Source: CAVTWY01 sp963738615 (GTDB taxonomy: Bacteria > Pseudomonadota > Gammaproteobacteria > Burkholderiales > Burkholderiaceae_C). Taken from it: a stretch of 64,000 nt of DNA. Position 1 is the stretch's first letter, and the number at the start of each line of letters is the position of its first letter. Of the stretch, positions 36,962 to 45,749 are shown piece after piece. The notes beneath the pieces were generated by a model. That model was not told the DNA's origin, did no database searches, and saw only the letters and a program-made list of their open reading frames with translations. The stretch spans positions 1,922,001 to 1,986,000 of the forward strand of contig CAVTXI010000012.1 of NCBI GenBank assembly GCA_963738615.1, written 5' to 3'. The position numbers and the translations under genes are program-made.

Positions 36962-38269
36962 ACCTTGACGGGCTCCCCACGCTCGAATGCTGATCAGGAA
37001 AGTACTTCGCCAAACGGTCATCGGCCGTGCGCGCGTGCGCCTCCATGCCTTCGAGCCGCGAGATGCGCGCGGTGACCTCACCGATGTCGCGGGCCGCTTC
37101 GCGCGTCATGCGCTGCCACGTCAGCGTCTTCATGAACTTGTGCACCGACAGGCCACCCGAGTAACGCGCCGCACCTTTGGTCGGCAGTACGTGGTTGGGG
37201 CCGCTGGCCTTGTCGCCATACGCCACGGTGGTTTCTTCGCCGAGGAATAGAGAGCCGTAGCACGTGAGGTTCGCAAGCCACCAGTCGAGGTCCCGCGTGT
37301 GCACTTCGAGGTGTTCGCTGGCGTACTTGTCCGACACGGCGGCGACCTCTTCGCGCGTGTCGCAGACGACAACTTCACCGTAGTCGCGCCAGGCTGCACC
37401 CGCCGCATCACGCGCCGTGGGTGGCAGCGCGTCGATCAACGCGGCACACGGCGCATCACGTCTTCGGCCAGGGCGCGTGAGGTGGTGAAAAGCCACGCCG
37501 GTGATTCATGGCCATGTTCGGCCTGACCCACCAGATCACTCGCCACGATGGCCGCATCGGCCGTGTCGTCGGCAATCACCGCCACCTCCGACGGGCCTGC
37601 AAACACATCGATACCCACCTTGCCGAAGAGCGTGCGCTTGGCCTCGGCCACGAACTTGTTGCCCGGCCCCACGATCACGTCGGCGGGTTTGCCGCTGAAG
37701 AGGCCTTCGGCCATGGTCGCGATCGCCTGCACACCACCCAGCGTCATGATCACATCGGCGCCGGCCTTGTTGAAGGCATACAGCAGGTACGGATGCATCG
37801 GCCCACCACGAAAAGGCCCTGAGCAGGCAACGATCGTCTTCACGCCCGCAGCCTTGGCCGTGGCCACGCCCATGTAGGCCGATGCGATATGGGCGTAGCG
37901 CCCCGCCGGCGCATAACAACCGGCCACATTGACCGGCAGCACGCGCTGACCCGCCGTCACGCCCTTGTGCACCTCGACCGAAAACTCGCTCAGCGACTTG
38001 CGCTGCGCATGCGCAAACGCACTGACCTGCGCAATCGCGAAGTCGATGTCGCACTTCACGGCCACCGGTACCTCGGCGGCGCGACGATCAATCTCGGCGC
38101 GCGTGAGCACGATGTCGCCGTCCCACGCGTCGAGCTTCTTCGCGTAGGCACGCACCGCCGCCTCGCCGTTCATCTCGATTTCGGCGAGCATCTCCGACAC
38201 AACCTTCTGCGCGGTGGCGGTCTCGGTTTCTGGCGTCTTCGCCGCCTTCTTCAGGTAAGTCACGCTCAT
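36958..38269 (-). CDS. hpsN: HpsN-like sulfopropanediol 3-dehydrogenase (histidinol-dehydrogenase family), frameshifted
   Basis: About 436 residues when repaired. Starts MSVTYLKKAAKTPETETATA; has NVAGCYAPAGRYAHIASAYM, DVIVGPGNKFVAEAKR, GPSEVAVIADD and LVGQAEHGHESPAWL, then YASEHLEVHT, GPNHVLPTKGAARYSGGLSV: the HisD fold with its Zn/NAD residues. The sequence resembles HpsN, which oxidises 2,3-dihydroxypropane-1-sulfonate through sulfolactaldehyde to sulfolactate with two NAD+, rather than true HisD, since no his genes are near. Breaks lie near 37443 (one base restores MRRVP-ALIDALPP) and 36975 (one G in a G run restores a stop overlapping the SDR start). Confidence 0.7.
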
Positions 38270-38276
38270 CGCAGGC

Positions 38277-39323
38277 TCACTTGGCGTTGTTGGCAAAGTC
38301 ACGCAATTTCGCATCGGCCATCACGCGCTTCATGTAGACGTCGGTGATGAAGTCGGTCGGCTGCGGAATGGTCTGCACAGCGCCCGTGCCACGCATGAAG
38401 ACCGCGATCTGGCCGAACCATGCGTCCATGTCCGAGTTGCCACGGCTGCGGTCCATGCGCGCAACCTGGCTCGCCAAGTCGAACGTCGGCCGCGTATCGA
38501 ACTCTTTCTTCATCGACGCTTCACTGATGCTGACGCCACCCTGGTCGTAGAACTTCTTCATCATCGCAATCGCCTCGGGCTTGTGCGCGTTGGCCCACTT
38601 CCACCCGCGCAGATAGACCGCCAGGAACTTGGCGACGTTCTCCGGGTTCTGCTCGGCATAGTCGCCGCGTGCGATCAGTGCACCGGGCACGACGACGCCG
38701 CCTTCTTTGCCGCTGCACAAGCACTTTGGCACCGGCCTTTTCTTCGAGCGTGTAGATGTTGGGCGCCCACAAGCCGGCCAGATCAGCGTTATTCGATGAC
38801 ACCGCCGAGATGATCTCGGCTTGGCCCATGTTCTTGATGGTCACGTCGGCTTTGGCCAAGCCGTACTTCTTCAAGCACGACTGCACCGCATAGTCGCCGG
38901 TGGAGTTGGCGGTGAGCACGATCGTCTGGCCCTTCATGCTCTCCGGAGACTTGGTGAACTTGTCAGCCACGTCTTTGCGTACCAACAGCGCGTTGCCGGC
39001 CGATTCGTCGTTGGTGACACCGATGGTCTTGATGCCGAAGCGCACGTGGCCCAGCACGGCGGGCACCGAGCCCGTACCGCCAACATCCCATGACTTTGAT
39101 GCGGCGGCTGCGATCTGCGGCACGCCTGCCGGGAACGTCGAGAAGACCGGCTTCAGACCGACCTCGGCCCACCAGCCTTTCTCCGTGGCGATGTGGAACG
39201 GCAGCGCCCAATAGAGCGCCGGCTGGTAGCTGACCTTGATCTCGGTGAGAGTGTTGCGCCTGCGCGGCACCGCCAATCGATCAACGCGGCGCAAAGCAGG
39301 CTGGTACGGAATACGGTTTTCAT
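38277..39323 (-). CDS. ABC transporter substrate-binding protein, nitrate/sulfonate/taurine type, frameshifted
   Basis: About 345 residues. ATG at 39323 begins a signal peptide MKTVFRTSLLCAALI; the mature part opens LTEIKVSYQPALYWALPFHI, then GWWAEVGLKPVFSTFPAG, typical of the SsuA/TauA/NrtA family. The signal region needs at least one indel near 39270, and a second break lies near 38715, where removing one T (or adding two bases) joins GAKVLCSGKEGGVVVPGALI. Periplasmic receptor for the permeases and ATPase upstream in the same operon; a sulfonate ligand fits the neighbours. Confidence 0.75.
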
Positions 39324-39370
39324 CGTTGTCTCCTGGGGTGGTTGAGTGAGGATGGACTGACTGATTCAAT

Positions 39371-40168
39371 TCAGTGTTCGTCGCCAAGCTGCTGCTCGCG
39401 CAACAGCTTCCAGACATGGGTGCGCAGGTGCACGAAAGAAGGCAGGTCCATCACGTCTTCGATGCGCTTGTGCCGATCCCAATCTTCGGCATCGCGGATG
39501 GTTTTCACATCGATAACTTCGCGGATGGTTCCCGGCCGGCGTGACATGACGACGATGCGGTCGGCCAGATACACCGCCTCTTCGACGGCGTGCGTAATGA
39601 ACAGCACCGTGCGCGGGTTCTTGCGCGCAAGGCGCACCAGTTCTTCCTGCATCACGACGCGCGTTTGTGCATCGAGCGCGCCGAAGGGCTCGTCCATCAG
39701 CAGCACCTTCGGGTCGAGCACGTAGGCACGTGCGATGGCCACACGCTGCTGCATGCCGCCGGACAGTTGGTGCGGGTACGCCTGCTCGTAGCCGCCCAGG
39801 CCCATCAATCCGATGATCTGTTCGATGCGGCGCTTGCGCTCGGCCGCATCGACCGACAGCGAATGCAGGCCGAACTCGATGTTGTCCCACACCGTCTTCC
39901 ACGGAAACAGCGCAAAGGCCTGGAACACCACGGCACGGTCAGGGCCGGGCCTGGTGACCACCTGACCATCGACGCTGACCTGCCCACCGGTGGGATGCTC
40001 GAGCCCTGCGGCCATGCGCATGCACGTTGTCTTGCCGCAGCCCGAAGGCCCGACGATGGCGACGAACTCCCTGTCTTTGACCTCGAGATTGATGTCCTGC
40101 AGCGCGACGAAGTCCTTGCCGTTCTGGTGGAACACGCGCTGCACGTTCTGGAACTGGATGATGGCCAT
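39371..40168 (-). CDS. ABC transporter ATP-binding protein, SsuB/TauB/NrtD type
   Basis: 265 residues. Walker A VGPSGCGKTTCMRM, Q-loop, signature LSGGMQQRVAIARA, Walker B VLLMDEPFGALD and the H-loop FITHAVEEAVYLADR. Tandem with two TauC/SsuC-like permeases and the substrate-binding protein, completing a sulfonate-type importer. 18 bp from the upstream permease stop. Confidence 0.9.
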   Translation of the reverse strand: MAIIQFQNVQRVFHQNGKDFVALQDINLEVKDREFVAIVGPSGCGKTTCMRMAAGLEHPTGGQVSVDGQVVTRPGPDRAVVFQAFALFPWKTVWDNIEFGLHSLSVDAAERKRRIEQIIGLMGLGGYEQAYPHQLSGGMQQRVAIARAYVLDPKVLLMDEPFGALDAQTRVVMQEELVRLARKNPRTVLFITHAVEEAVYLADRIVVMSRRPGTIREVIDVKTIRDAEDWDRHKRIEDVMDLPSFVHLRTHVWKLLREQQLGDEH

Positions 40169-40186
40169 GCTGTTGTTCTTTTCTTC

Positions 40187-40967
40187 TCAGAGTCCGCGCC
40201 GCCGCTCGATGACAAGCTGCACACGCCGCAAAGCCACATCGATCAGCAGGCCGACGATGCCGATGGCGACCATGCCGCACATCACGGTCGTCGTCGACAC
40301 CGCCGCCTGCCCCTTGACCATCATGTTGCCGACGCCGCTGGCCGCGACGATCAATTCGGCACCCACGAGCGACTGCCAGCCAAGGCCCGCCGAAATGCGC
40401 AGGCCGGCGACGATGGACGGCACGGCTGCCGGCAGCAGCACCTCGGTCATCGAACGCCACGCACTCGCACCCAGCATCTGTGACGCCTCGATGTACTTGC
40501 GGTCCACCTGCTTCGCGCCGCGGTAGGTGTTGATAAGCACCGGCGGGAACGCGCCCATGAAGATGATGAGCACCGGCCCGCCGATGCCCGTGCCGAACCA
40601 CAGTGCGGCGAACGGCACCCAGGCGATAGGGGCGACGAAGCGCACCGCCTCGAAGGCTGGCGAGACGATGCGATCCACCCACTTGAACCAGGCCATCAGC
40701 AGGCCAAGCGGAATGCCGATCAGCACGGCGAGGCAAAAGCCCATCAGGAAGCGCTGGAGGCTGGCCAACAAATGCTCATGCAGCACATGGCCGGCGAAGG
40801 GTTCAACGAGTAGTTGCGCAAAGCGACCCACAACTTCCCATGGCGCGGGGAAAAAGGTTCGCGAGGTGATGCCCGAAAGCGCAGCCACAGTCCAGAACGC
40901 GAAGAAGCTCACCGCACCGGCAATGGACAAGCGCCAGAAGCGAGCGGGTTCAAGGCGGGCCGATCAT
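40187..40967 (-). CDS. ABC transporter permease, SsuC/TauC type, 5' frameshift
   Basis: About 260 residues, six helices, with the BPD_transp_1 EAA-like loop (IEASQMLGASAWRSMTEVLLP). The body frame lacks a good start; ATG at 40967, preceded by GGGAGG at proper spacing, reads MIGPP then stop. Restoring GC in CCCGC(GC)CTTGAA gives MIGPRLEPARFWRLSIAGAV and joins the body. Forms the membrane channel with the permease upstream. Confidence 0.8.
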
Positions 40968-40975
40968 GGGATGAC

Positions 40976-41002
40976 CTCCCTCCCCCTTGACGGGAGAGGG
41001 AG
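40976..41002. repeat. REP-like GC hairpin between the two permease genes
   Basis: Imperfect inverted repeat CTCCCTCCCCC / GGGAGAGGGAG (11 bp, one G-T pair) around TTGAC. This 'ctccc-ttgac-gggag' layout recurs as intergenic elements in many proteobacterial genomes (general knowledge). It overlaps the ribosome-binding site of the downstream permease and could affect its translation. The 69-bp gap holds nothing else. Confidence 0.55.
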
Positions 41003-41036
41003 CCATTCGAAAGACAGGACCGATTGACCGTGACCG

Positions 41037-41833
41037 TCATATCGTCTTCCAAGGCATCACACGCTGCTCGAGCCAGCCCAGCGCGTGCGTCATCAGCCAG
41101 CCGCACAGCGCCACACTGACCATGCCCACGAGAATCATCGCCGGATAGATATCTTGCGCGGCTTGATTGAGAATCGTTCCCAGACCTGCTACCGCACCCA
41201 CAAGCTCCGCCGCCACCAGCGTGGTCCACGAAGCCTGCAACGACAACCGCAAGCCGGTGAAGATACTCGGCAGCGCGCCCGGAATCAGCACCTCGCGCCA
41301 GTAGCGCCAGCCCTTCACGTCGAGCATCGCCGCGGCTTCGAAGATCGGCCGGTCGATCTGGCGTACGCCGGTGTAGCTGTTGATGACCGAAGGCACGAAG
41401 GCCGAGACGAAGATCACCATCATCTTGGCCGCATCACCCAGACCAAGCCAGACGATCGCCAACGGAATCCACGCCAACGGCGGGATCGGCCGCAGCAACA
41501 GGAAGATCGGGTTGATGAAGGCCTCGGCCACGCGGCTTGCACCCATCGCCAAGCCAAGCATCACGCCGACCGACGAGGCCACCACAAAGCCCATGGTCAC
41601 CAACAGCACGCTTCGCAGAACATGCTCGTGCAGTCGAGCGTTGCTGTAGCCCTCGACCACGATCTGCTGCGAGCGCCAGCCGACTTCGGCGGGCGTCGGG
41701 AAACGTGTCGGCGAAATGAAACCCGTGACGGCTGTCAGCACATGCCACAGCGCAAGCACCAACAGCAAGCCAACCACGGGGTTCGACGACGCGGGTGAGC
41801 AAGGAGCGCGAGCGGGGTTGTGGCGATCATCAT
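41037..41833 (-). CDS. ABC transporter permease, SsuC/TauC type, first gene of operon 1; start uncertain
   Basis: About 265 residues. PVVGLLLVLALWHVLTAVTG begins the first helix; LLRPIPPLAWIPLAIVWLGLG and the EAA loop (FEAAAMLDVKGWRYWREVLIP) identify a sulfonate/nitrate-type permease. The body frame runs back to a TTG at 41906 through non-protein-like sequence. ATG pair at 41833/41830 is out of frame and could be joined by two GC restorations (MIATTPRSRAPCSPASSNPVVG). A LacI-type operator lies 7 bp upstream of 41833, which favours that start region. Confidence 0.75.
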
Positions 41834-41839
41834 GCTGGC

Positions 41840-41853
41840 TGTAAACGTTTTCA
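41840..41853. promoter_or_regulatory. LacI-family operator (cre-like) upstream of operon 1
   Basis: TGTAAACGTTTTCA, an imperfect palindrome around AAACGTTT with the central CG typical of LacI-family sites; it fits the TGWAANCGNTNWCA pattern. It is 7 bp from the first permease start and 122 bp from the divergent LacI-type regulator, the likely binding protein. Confidence 0.65.
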
Positions 41854-41928
41854 GTTTGAAGGCGACATGCCGCAAGGTCAAGCGCTCGTGCATCGACGAA
41901 TCGCAAGGATTTTCCCTAGGGCGAATGC

Positions 41929-41948
41929 GCTGATCCAGTTGGATCAGC
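41929..41948. promoter_or_regulatory. 20-bp perfect inverted repeat upstream of LacI-type regulator
   Basis: GCTGATCCAGTTGGATCAGC: 9-bp arms around GT, 27 bp before the regulator start. Its centre differs from LacI-type sites, so a second regulator may bind here, or it is an mRNA 5' hairpin. Confidence 0.5.
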
Positions 41949-41975
41949 ACGGTTGCAAACGAGTACATTTTTGCC

Positions 41976-43006
41976 ATGCCAGCCCGCGACACGACACCGA
42001 CCATCGAAGACGTAGCACGCCACGCGGGCGTTTCCACCGCCACGGTGTCGCGCGTGCTGAACCAGACCGACGCGGTGCGCGCCGCGCCGCGCGCCAAGGT
42101 CGAAGCCGCGGTTGCTGCGCTCGGTTATGTGCCGCACGCCGGCGCCCGCACGATGAAGCTGCGCCGCAGCGGCACCATCGGCGCGATCTTTCCGACGGTG
42201 GACAACGCGATCTTCGCCAAGGCCATCGACGCGCTGCAACGCCGCCTGACCGAAGTGGGCCACCAGCTGCTGATCGCCACCAACGACTACGACCTTCGCA
42301 CCGAAGAGCGTCCAGGCGCTGACCCTGCTTGCCCGCGGTGTGGATGGTCTGCTGTTGTGCGGCTGCGGCCAGACGCCCCGAGTTGATCGATCGACTGCGC
42401 CAGCGCGCGGTGCCCGTGGTGCACGTGATGACCTGGCCCGCGCCAACCGACCGCATCTGCGTGGGCTTCGACAACGCGCGTGCGATGAAGCAGGCGGTGA
42501 AATACCTGATCGACATGGGGCACCGCCGCATCGCGATGCTGGCCGGCATCACGCACAACAACGACCGCGCCGCGGCGCGCGTGCGCGGCTTTCGTGAAGC
42601 CTTGGCCGCGGCGCGCATCACGCTGCCGGCATCACGCTTGGTCGAACGCCGCTACAGCCTGGATCAGGCGCGCGACGGCATGCGTGAATTGATGGCCACC
42701 GGCAAGCCGCCCACCGCCATCGTCTGCGGCAACGATGTCCTTGCCTTCGGTGCGCTGCTGGAAGCGCAGCGCCTGGGCTGTGGCGGTTCCGCAGCAACTC
42801 TCGATCATCGGCTTCGACGATCTCGAGATGGCGCGCCACCTGCAACCCGCGCTCACCACCGTGCAGGTTCCGGCTGAGGCGATGTGGCGCACGGCTGCTG
42901 ATCGCCTGATTGCAGCGCTGAAGGGTGAAGCCGCTGCCACGCGCGGTCGAGGTGGAAGTTGAGCTTGATCGTGCGCGACTCTGCAGGCCCGGCACCGCGC
43001 CGCTGA
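41976..43006 (+). CDS. LacI-family transcriptional regulator of operon 1, several frameshifts
   Basis: About 345 residues when repaired. HTH TIEDVARHAGVSTATVSRVL at the N-terminus, then the periplasmic-binding-like domain: IGAIFPTVDNAIFAKAIDAL, ICVGFDNARAMKQAVKYLID, PTAIVCGNDVLAFGALLEAQ, SIIGFDDLEMARHLQPALTT. Frame changes near 42310, 42370, 42782, 42945 and 42963 are all repairable by one GC/CG pair each, ending VELIVRDSAGPAP-type LacI C-terminus with stop at 43004-43006. Divergent from operon 1 and convergent with the SDR of operon 2. Confidence 0.75.
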
Positions 43007-43025
43007 ATCCGCGGGTGCAGGTGTT

Positions 43026-43811
43026 TCAGGTCACCACCGACTGCTGCGCAATGCCAGCATCCACCAGCACATGCTGCCCGGTCATGCCGTCGCTGTCGTC
43101 GGCTGCAAGGAACAAGGCCGCACGCGCGACGTGCCCGCTGTCGAGGCGGATCTTCAGGCACTGCGCGTCAAGAAACTGCTGATCGGCCACCGGGTCACGG
43201 TGCAGTGCGATCTGCCGCTCAGTGACGATGGCGCCCGGCACCAACGCATTGACGCGGATGTTTCGCGGCCCGAGTTCGCGCGCCAACGTGCGCGTCAGGC
43301 CCAGCACGCCCGCCTTGGCGGTGGTGTAGCCGACCATGCCCGGGCGCCCGCGCATCCAACTGACCGAGCCCATGTTGATGACGCTGCCACCCCCGGCGTG
43401 CTCCATCCCGGGTGCAACGGTCTGAACCGCGAAGAAGTAGTGCTTGAGGTTGAGCGCGAAGCGCTCATCCCAAAACTCGGACGTCACGTCCTCCATGCTG
43501 TGCCGGTCGTCGCGACCGGCGTTGTTGATCAGCACGCGCACCGGGCCGAGTTCATTCGAAACGCGCGCCAGCAAGGCTTGATAGGCCGACACATCGCGAA
43601 CGTCACAGGCCGCATACCACGGTGCATGCTTTGTGGCTGCCGCACACACTTGATCGATCAGCGCCTTGCCACCCTCGGGCTTGGTTCCGCAGAACGCCAC
43701 CTTGGCGCCCTGCACTGCAAAGGCGCGCACCAACTCGGCACCAATGCCCGAGCTGCCGCCCGAGATGAAAACAACGCGGTCGCGCAGGCTGTCGTAGCGC
43801 GTGTAGTTCAT
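43026..43811 (-). CDS. short-chain dehydrogenase/reductase, candidate sugar (sulfoquinovose) 1-dehydrogenase
   Basis: 261 residues. FISGGSSGIGAELVRAFA cofactor site, NNAG in RVLINNAGRDDRHSMEDV, catalytic Ser-Tyr-Lys in MGSVSW...GYTTAKAG, and a C-terminal TGQHVLVDAG. Last gene of operon 2; the start overlaps the Gfo/Idh stop (ATGA). In sulfo-Entner-Doudoroff catabolism the first step, oxidation of sulfoquinovose to its lactone, is catalysed by an NAD+-dependent SDR; with the neighbouring dehydratase and aldolase this gene fits, but other aldoses are possible. Confidence 0.8.
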   Translation of the reverse strand: MNYTRYDSLRDRVVFISGGSSGIGAELVRAFAVQGAKVAFCGTKPEGGKALIDQVCAAATKHAPWYAACDVRDVSAYQALLARVSNELGPVRVLINNAGRDDRHSMEDVTSEFWDERFALNLKHYFFAVQTVAPGMEHAGGGSVINMGSVSWMRGRPGMVGYTTAKAGVLGLTRTLARELGPRNIRVNALVPGAIVTERQIALHRDPVADQQFLDAQCLKIRLDSGHVARAALFLAADDSDGMTGQHVLVDAGIAQQSVVT

Positions 43812-44911
43812 GGAAGGATCTCGGACAACGCAACCATGCGGCCTTCGTCGATGCTCTTGTGCGCTGCCAAACCCGTGGCAACCGCGCGCAGGCCTTCCTC
43901 GAGCGGAATCTCTGGCGGCAGACCGTCCCTCACGGCGTGCGCGAATTTCTGGTGCTCGATGTAGCTGGCACCGAAATGCTGGCCGAGGTATTTGATGTTG
44001 GTGTCGCGGATCTGGCGCACGGCCACACCCTTGGCGGTGCCTGAAGGCTGGCCCCAGACGTCGCGCCGGCCCCAATCCTCTCGACGACCGTGGCGCAGCA
44101 CGCCCGAAGGCAGCAGCGACTCGAGCTTGCCCTCATCCCCGACGATGGTCACGTGTTCGTTGTCGATCGAGTTCTCGGCAAACATGCACAGATCCAGCGA
44201 CGCACGGGCGCCGCTCGGGTATTCGACGATGACGAAGGCGCTGTCAAGGATGTCGGGGGTCTTTCCGCCATAACTTTCGTTCAGGTGGTTCACCCGCTGG
44301 CCGCCGGAGGCAAACACGCGCAGCGGCCGCTCCTTCAAGATGAAGTCCATCAGGTTGAAGTAGTGGCAGCACTTTTCCACCAACGTGCCGCCGGTATTGG
44401 CAGTGAAGCGGTTCCAGTCACCCACCTTCGGGTAGAACGGCTCGCGGTGTTCGCGGATCGCCACCTGGTGCAGCGTGCCGACACCGCCTTCGTGCGCGAT
44501 GCGGACCATCTCGGCGACGGGCGGCATGTAGCGGTATTCCTGCGCCACCCAGACGACGCCCTTGCGCGCTTTCGCCCGCTCGATCAGGTCGAGGCCATCG
44601 GCGATCGTCGTCACCAGCGGCTTCTCGCACAGGATGTGCAGATCGGTGGCGAGCGCGTCGCGCATCACCGCGGCGTGGGTGAAGTTGGGGCTGGCAACGA
44701 TCAAGGCATCGCACAGGCCGCTGTCGAGCAGTGCTTTGTGGTGCTCGAACAGCTTAGGCCGGCCATCGAGCAATGCCGATGCGTGATCACGGCTTGCAGC
44801 ATTGGGGTCGCTGATGGCAGTCACGACCGCGCCACCCATCGCGCGCAGGTTCTCGATGTGCTCGCGGCCCATGCTGCCGCAGCCGATGATCCCGTAGCGG
44901 ATCGTGTCCAT
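43808..44911 (-). CDS. Gfo/Idh/MocA family protein, possible NAD-dependent (sulfo)glycosidase or sugar dehydrogenase
   Basis: 367 residues. N-terminal Rossmann GIIGCGSMGREHIENLRAM, the family EKP motif in HILCEKPLVTTI, and the C-terminal beta-sheet domain with REHREPFYPKVGDWNRF and GGTLVEKCCHYFNLMDFIL. The family includes sugar dehydrogenases, but also NAD+-dependent glycoside hydrolases: GH109, and GH188 sulfoquinovosidases found at the gateway of sulfoquinovose catabolism. No GH31 (YihQ-type) gene is in the window, so this protein could supply that activity (inference). 7 bp after the permease stop. Confidence 0.75.
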   Translation of the reverse strand: MDTIRYGIIGCGSMGREHIENLRAMGGAVVTAISDPNAASRDHASALLDGRPKLFEHHKALLDSGLCDALIVASPNFTHAAVMRDALATDLHILCEKPLVTTIADGLDLIERAKARKGVVWVAQEYRYMPPVAEMVRIAHEGGVGTLHQVAIREHREPFYPKVGDWNRFTANTGGTLVEKCCHYFNLMDFILKERPLRVFASGGQRVNHLNESYGGKTPDILDSAFVIVEYPSGARASLDLCMFAENSIDNEHVTIVGDEGKLESLLPSGVLRHGRREDWGRRDVWGQPSGTAKGVAVRQIRDTNIKYLGQHFGASYIEHQKFAHAVRDGLPPEIPLEEGLRAVATGLAAHKSIDEGRMVALSEILP

Positions 44912-44918
44912 GCTGCCT

Positions 44919-45749
44919 CTACCCCTTCAAACCACCTTGCGTCAGGCCGCCCACCACGCGCTCTTGAAACACGGCAATCAGCACCGCGATGGGCACGATG
45001 GCGACGATCAATGCCGCCGAAATGATCGGCCACGGAAACGTGAACTCGCCCTGGTAGAGCGTGATGCCTACCGGCAGGGTGCGCATCGACGCGCTGCTGT
45101 TGAGCGACAGGGCCAGCAAAAACTCGTCCCAAGCGTTCACGAAAGCGAGGATGCCTGCGGTGAAGACGCCAGGCGCCGCCAGCGGTACCACCACCTTCCA
45201 CAAGGCACCCATGCGCGTACAGCCGTCGATCATCGCGGCGTTCTCGAGGTCCTTGGGGATGCTCTGGAAGAAGCTCACCAACACCAGCGTACACACAGGC
45301 AGGTTGAGCACGATGTAGGGCAGCACCAGTGCGGTGTAACTGTTGAGCAGCCCGAGGGCGCGCATGGTTTCGAAGATCGGCACCAGCAGCGTGACCAGCG
45401 GGAACATGCTCGAGGCGACGATGCAGGTCAGGATCAACTGGCGGTTCTTCAGGTTCAAACGCGCAATGGCGTAAGCAGCCAGCGCCGACACCAGCAACGA
45501 GAACACCGTGGCCAGCAGCGCCACCGCCATGCTGTTGCCCAGGTACTTCAACAGCGGCTGGTCAGTGAAGGCCTGCACGTAGTTGGCCAGCGTCGGGTTG
45601 TGCGGCCAGTAGGTGATGGGTTTGCTGACCAGTTCAGCCTCGGTCTTCAGCGAGGTCAGCAGGATCCACAGCGCGGGGAAGAAGCCGTTGATCACGACCA
45701 CGCCAGCTGCGATCAGGCGTAACGACTTGGCATCAAACAAGGTCCTCAC
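44919..45749 (-). CDS. carbohydrate ABC transporter permease (MalG type)
   Basis: 276 residues from a GTG overlapping the stop of the MalF-type gene (GTGA). Six helices and the EAA loop (ENAAMIDGCTRMGALWKVVVPLA, residues ~180-200). With the MalF-type partner it forms the channel of a CUT1-class sugar importer. Confidence 0.88.
   Translation of the reverse strand: MRTLFDAKSLRLIAAGVVVINGFFPALWILLTSLKTEAELVSKPITYWPHNPTLANYVQAFTDQPLLKYLGNSMAVALLATVFSLLVSALAAYAIARLNLKNRQLILTCIVASSMFPLVTLLVPIFETMRALGLLNSYTALVLPYIVLNLPVCTLVLVSFFQSIPKDLENAAMIDGCTRMGALWKVVVPLAAPGVFTAGILAFVNAWDEFLLALSLNSSASMRTLPVGITLYQGEFTFPWPIISAALIVAIVPIAVLIAVFQERVVGGLTQGGLKG

Noticed and set aside
36958..38269. Histidinol dehydrogenase (hisD) of histidine biosynthesis
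   Set aside because: No his genes nearby; the sequence and operon match HpsN-type homologues better.
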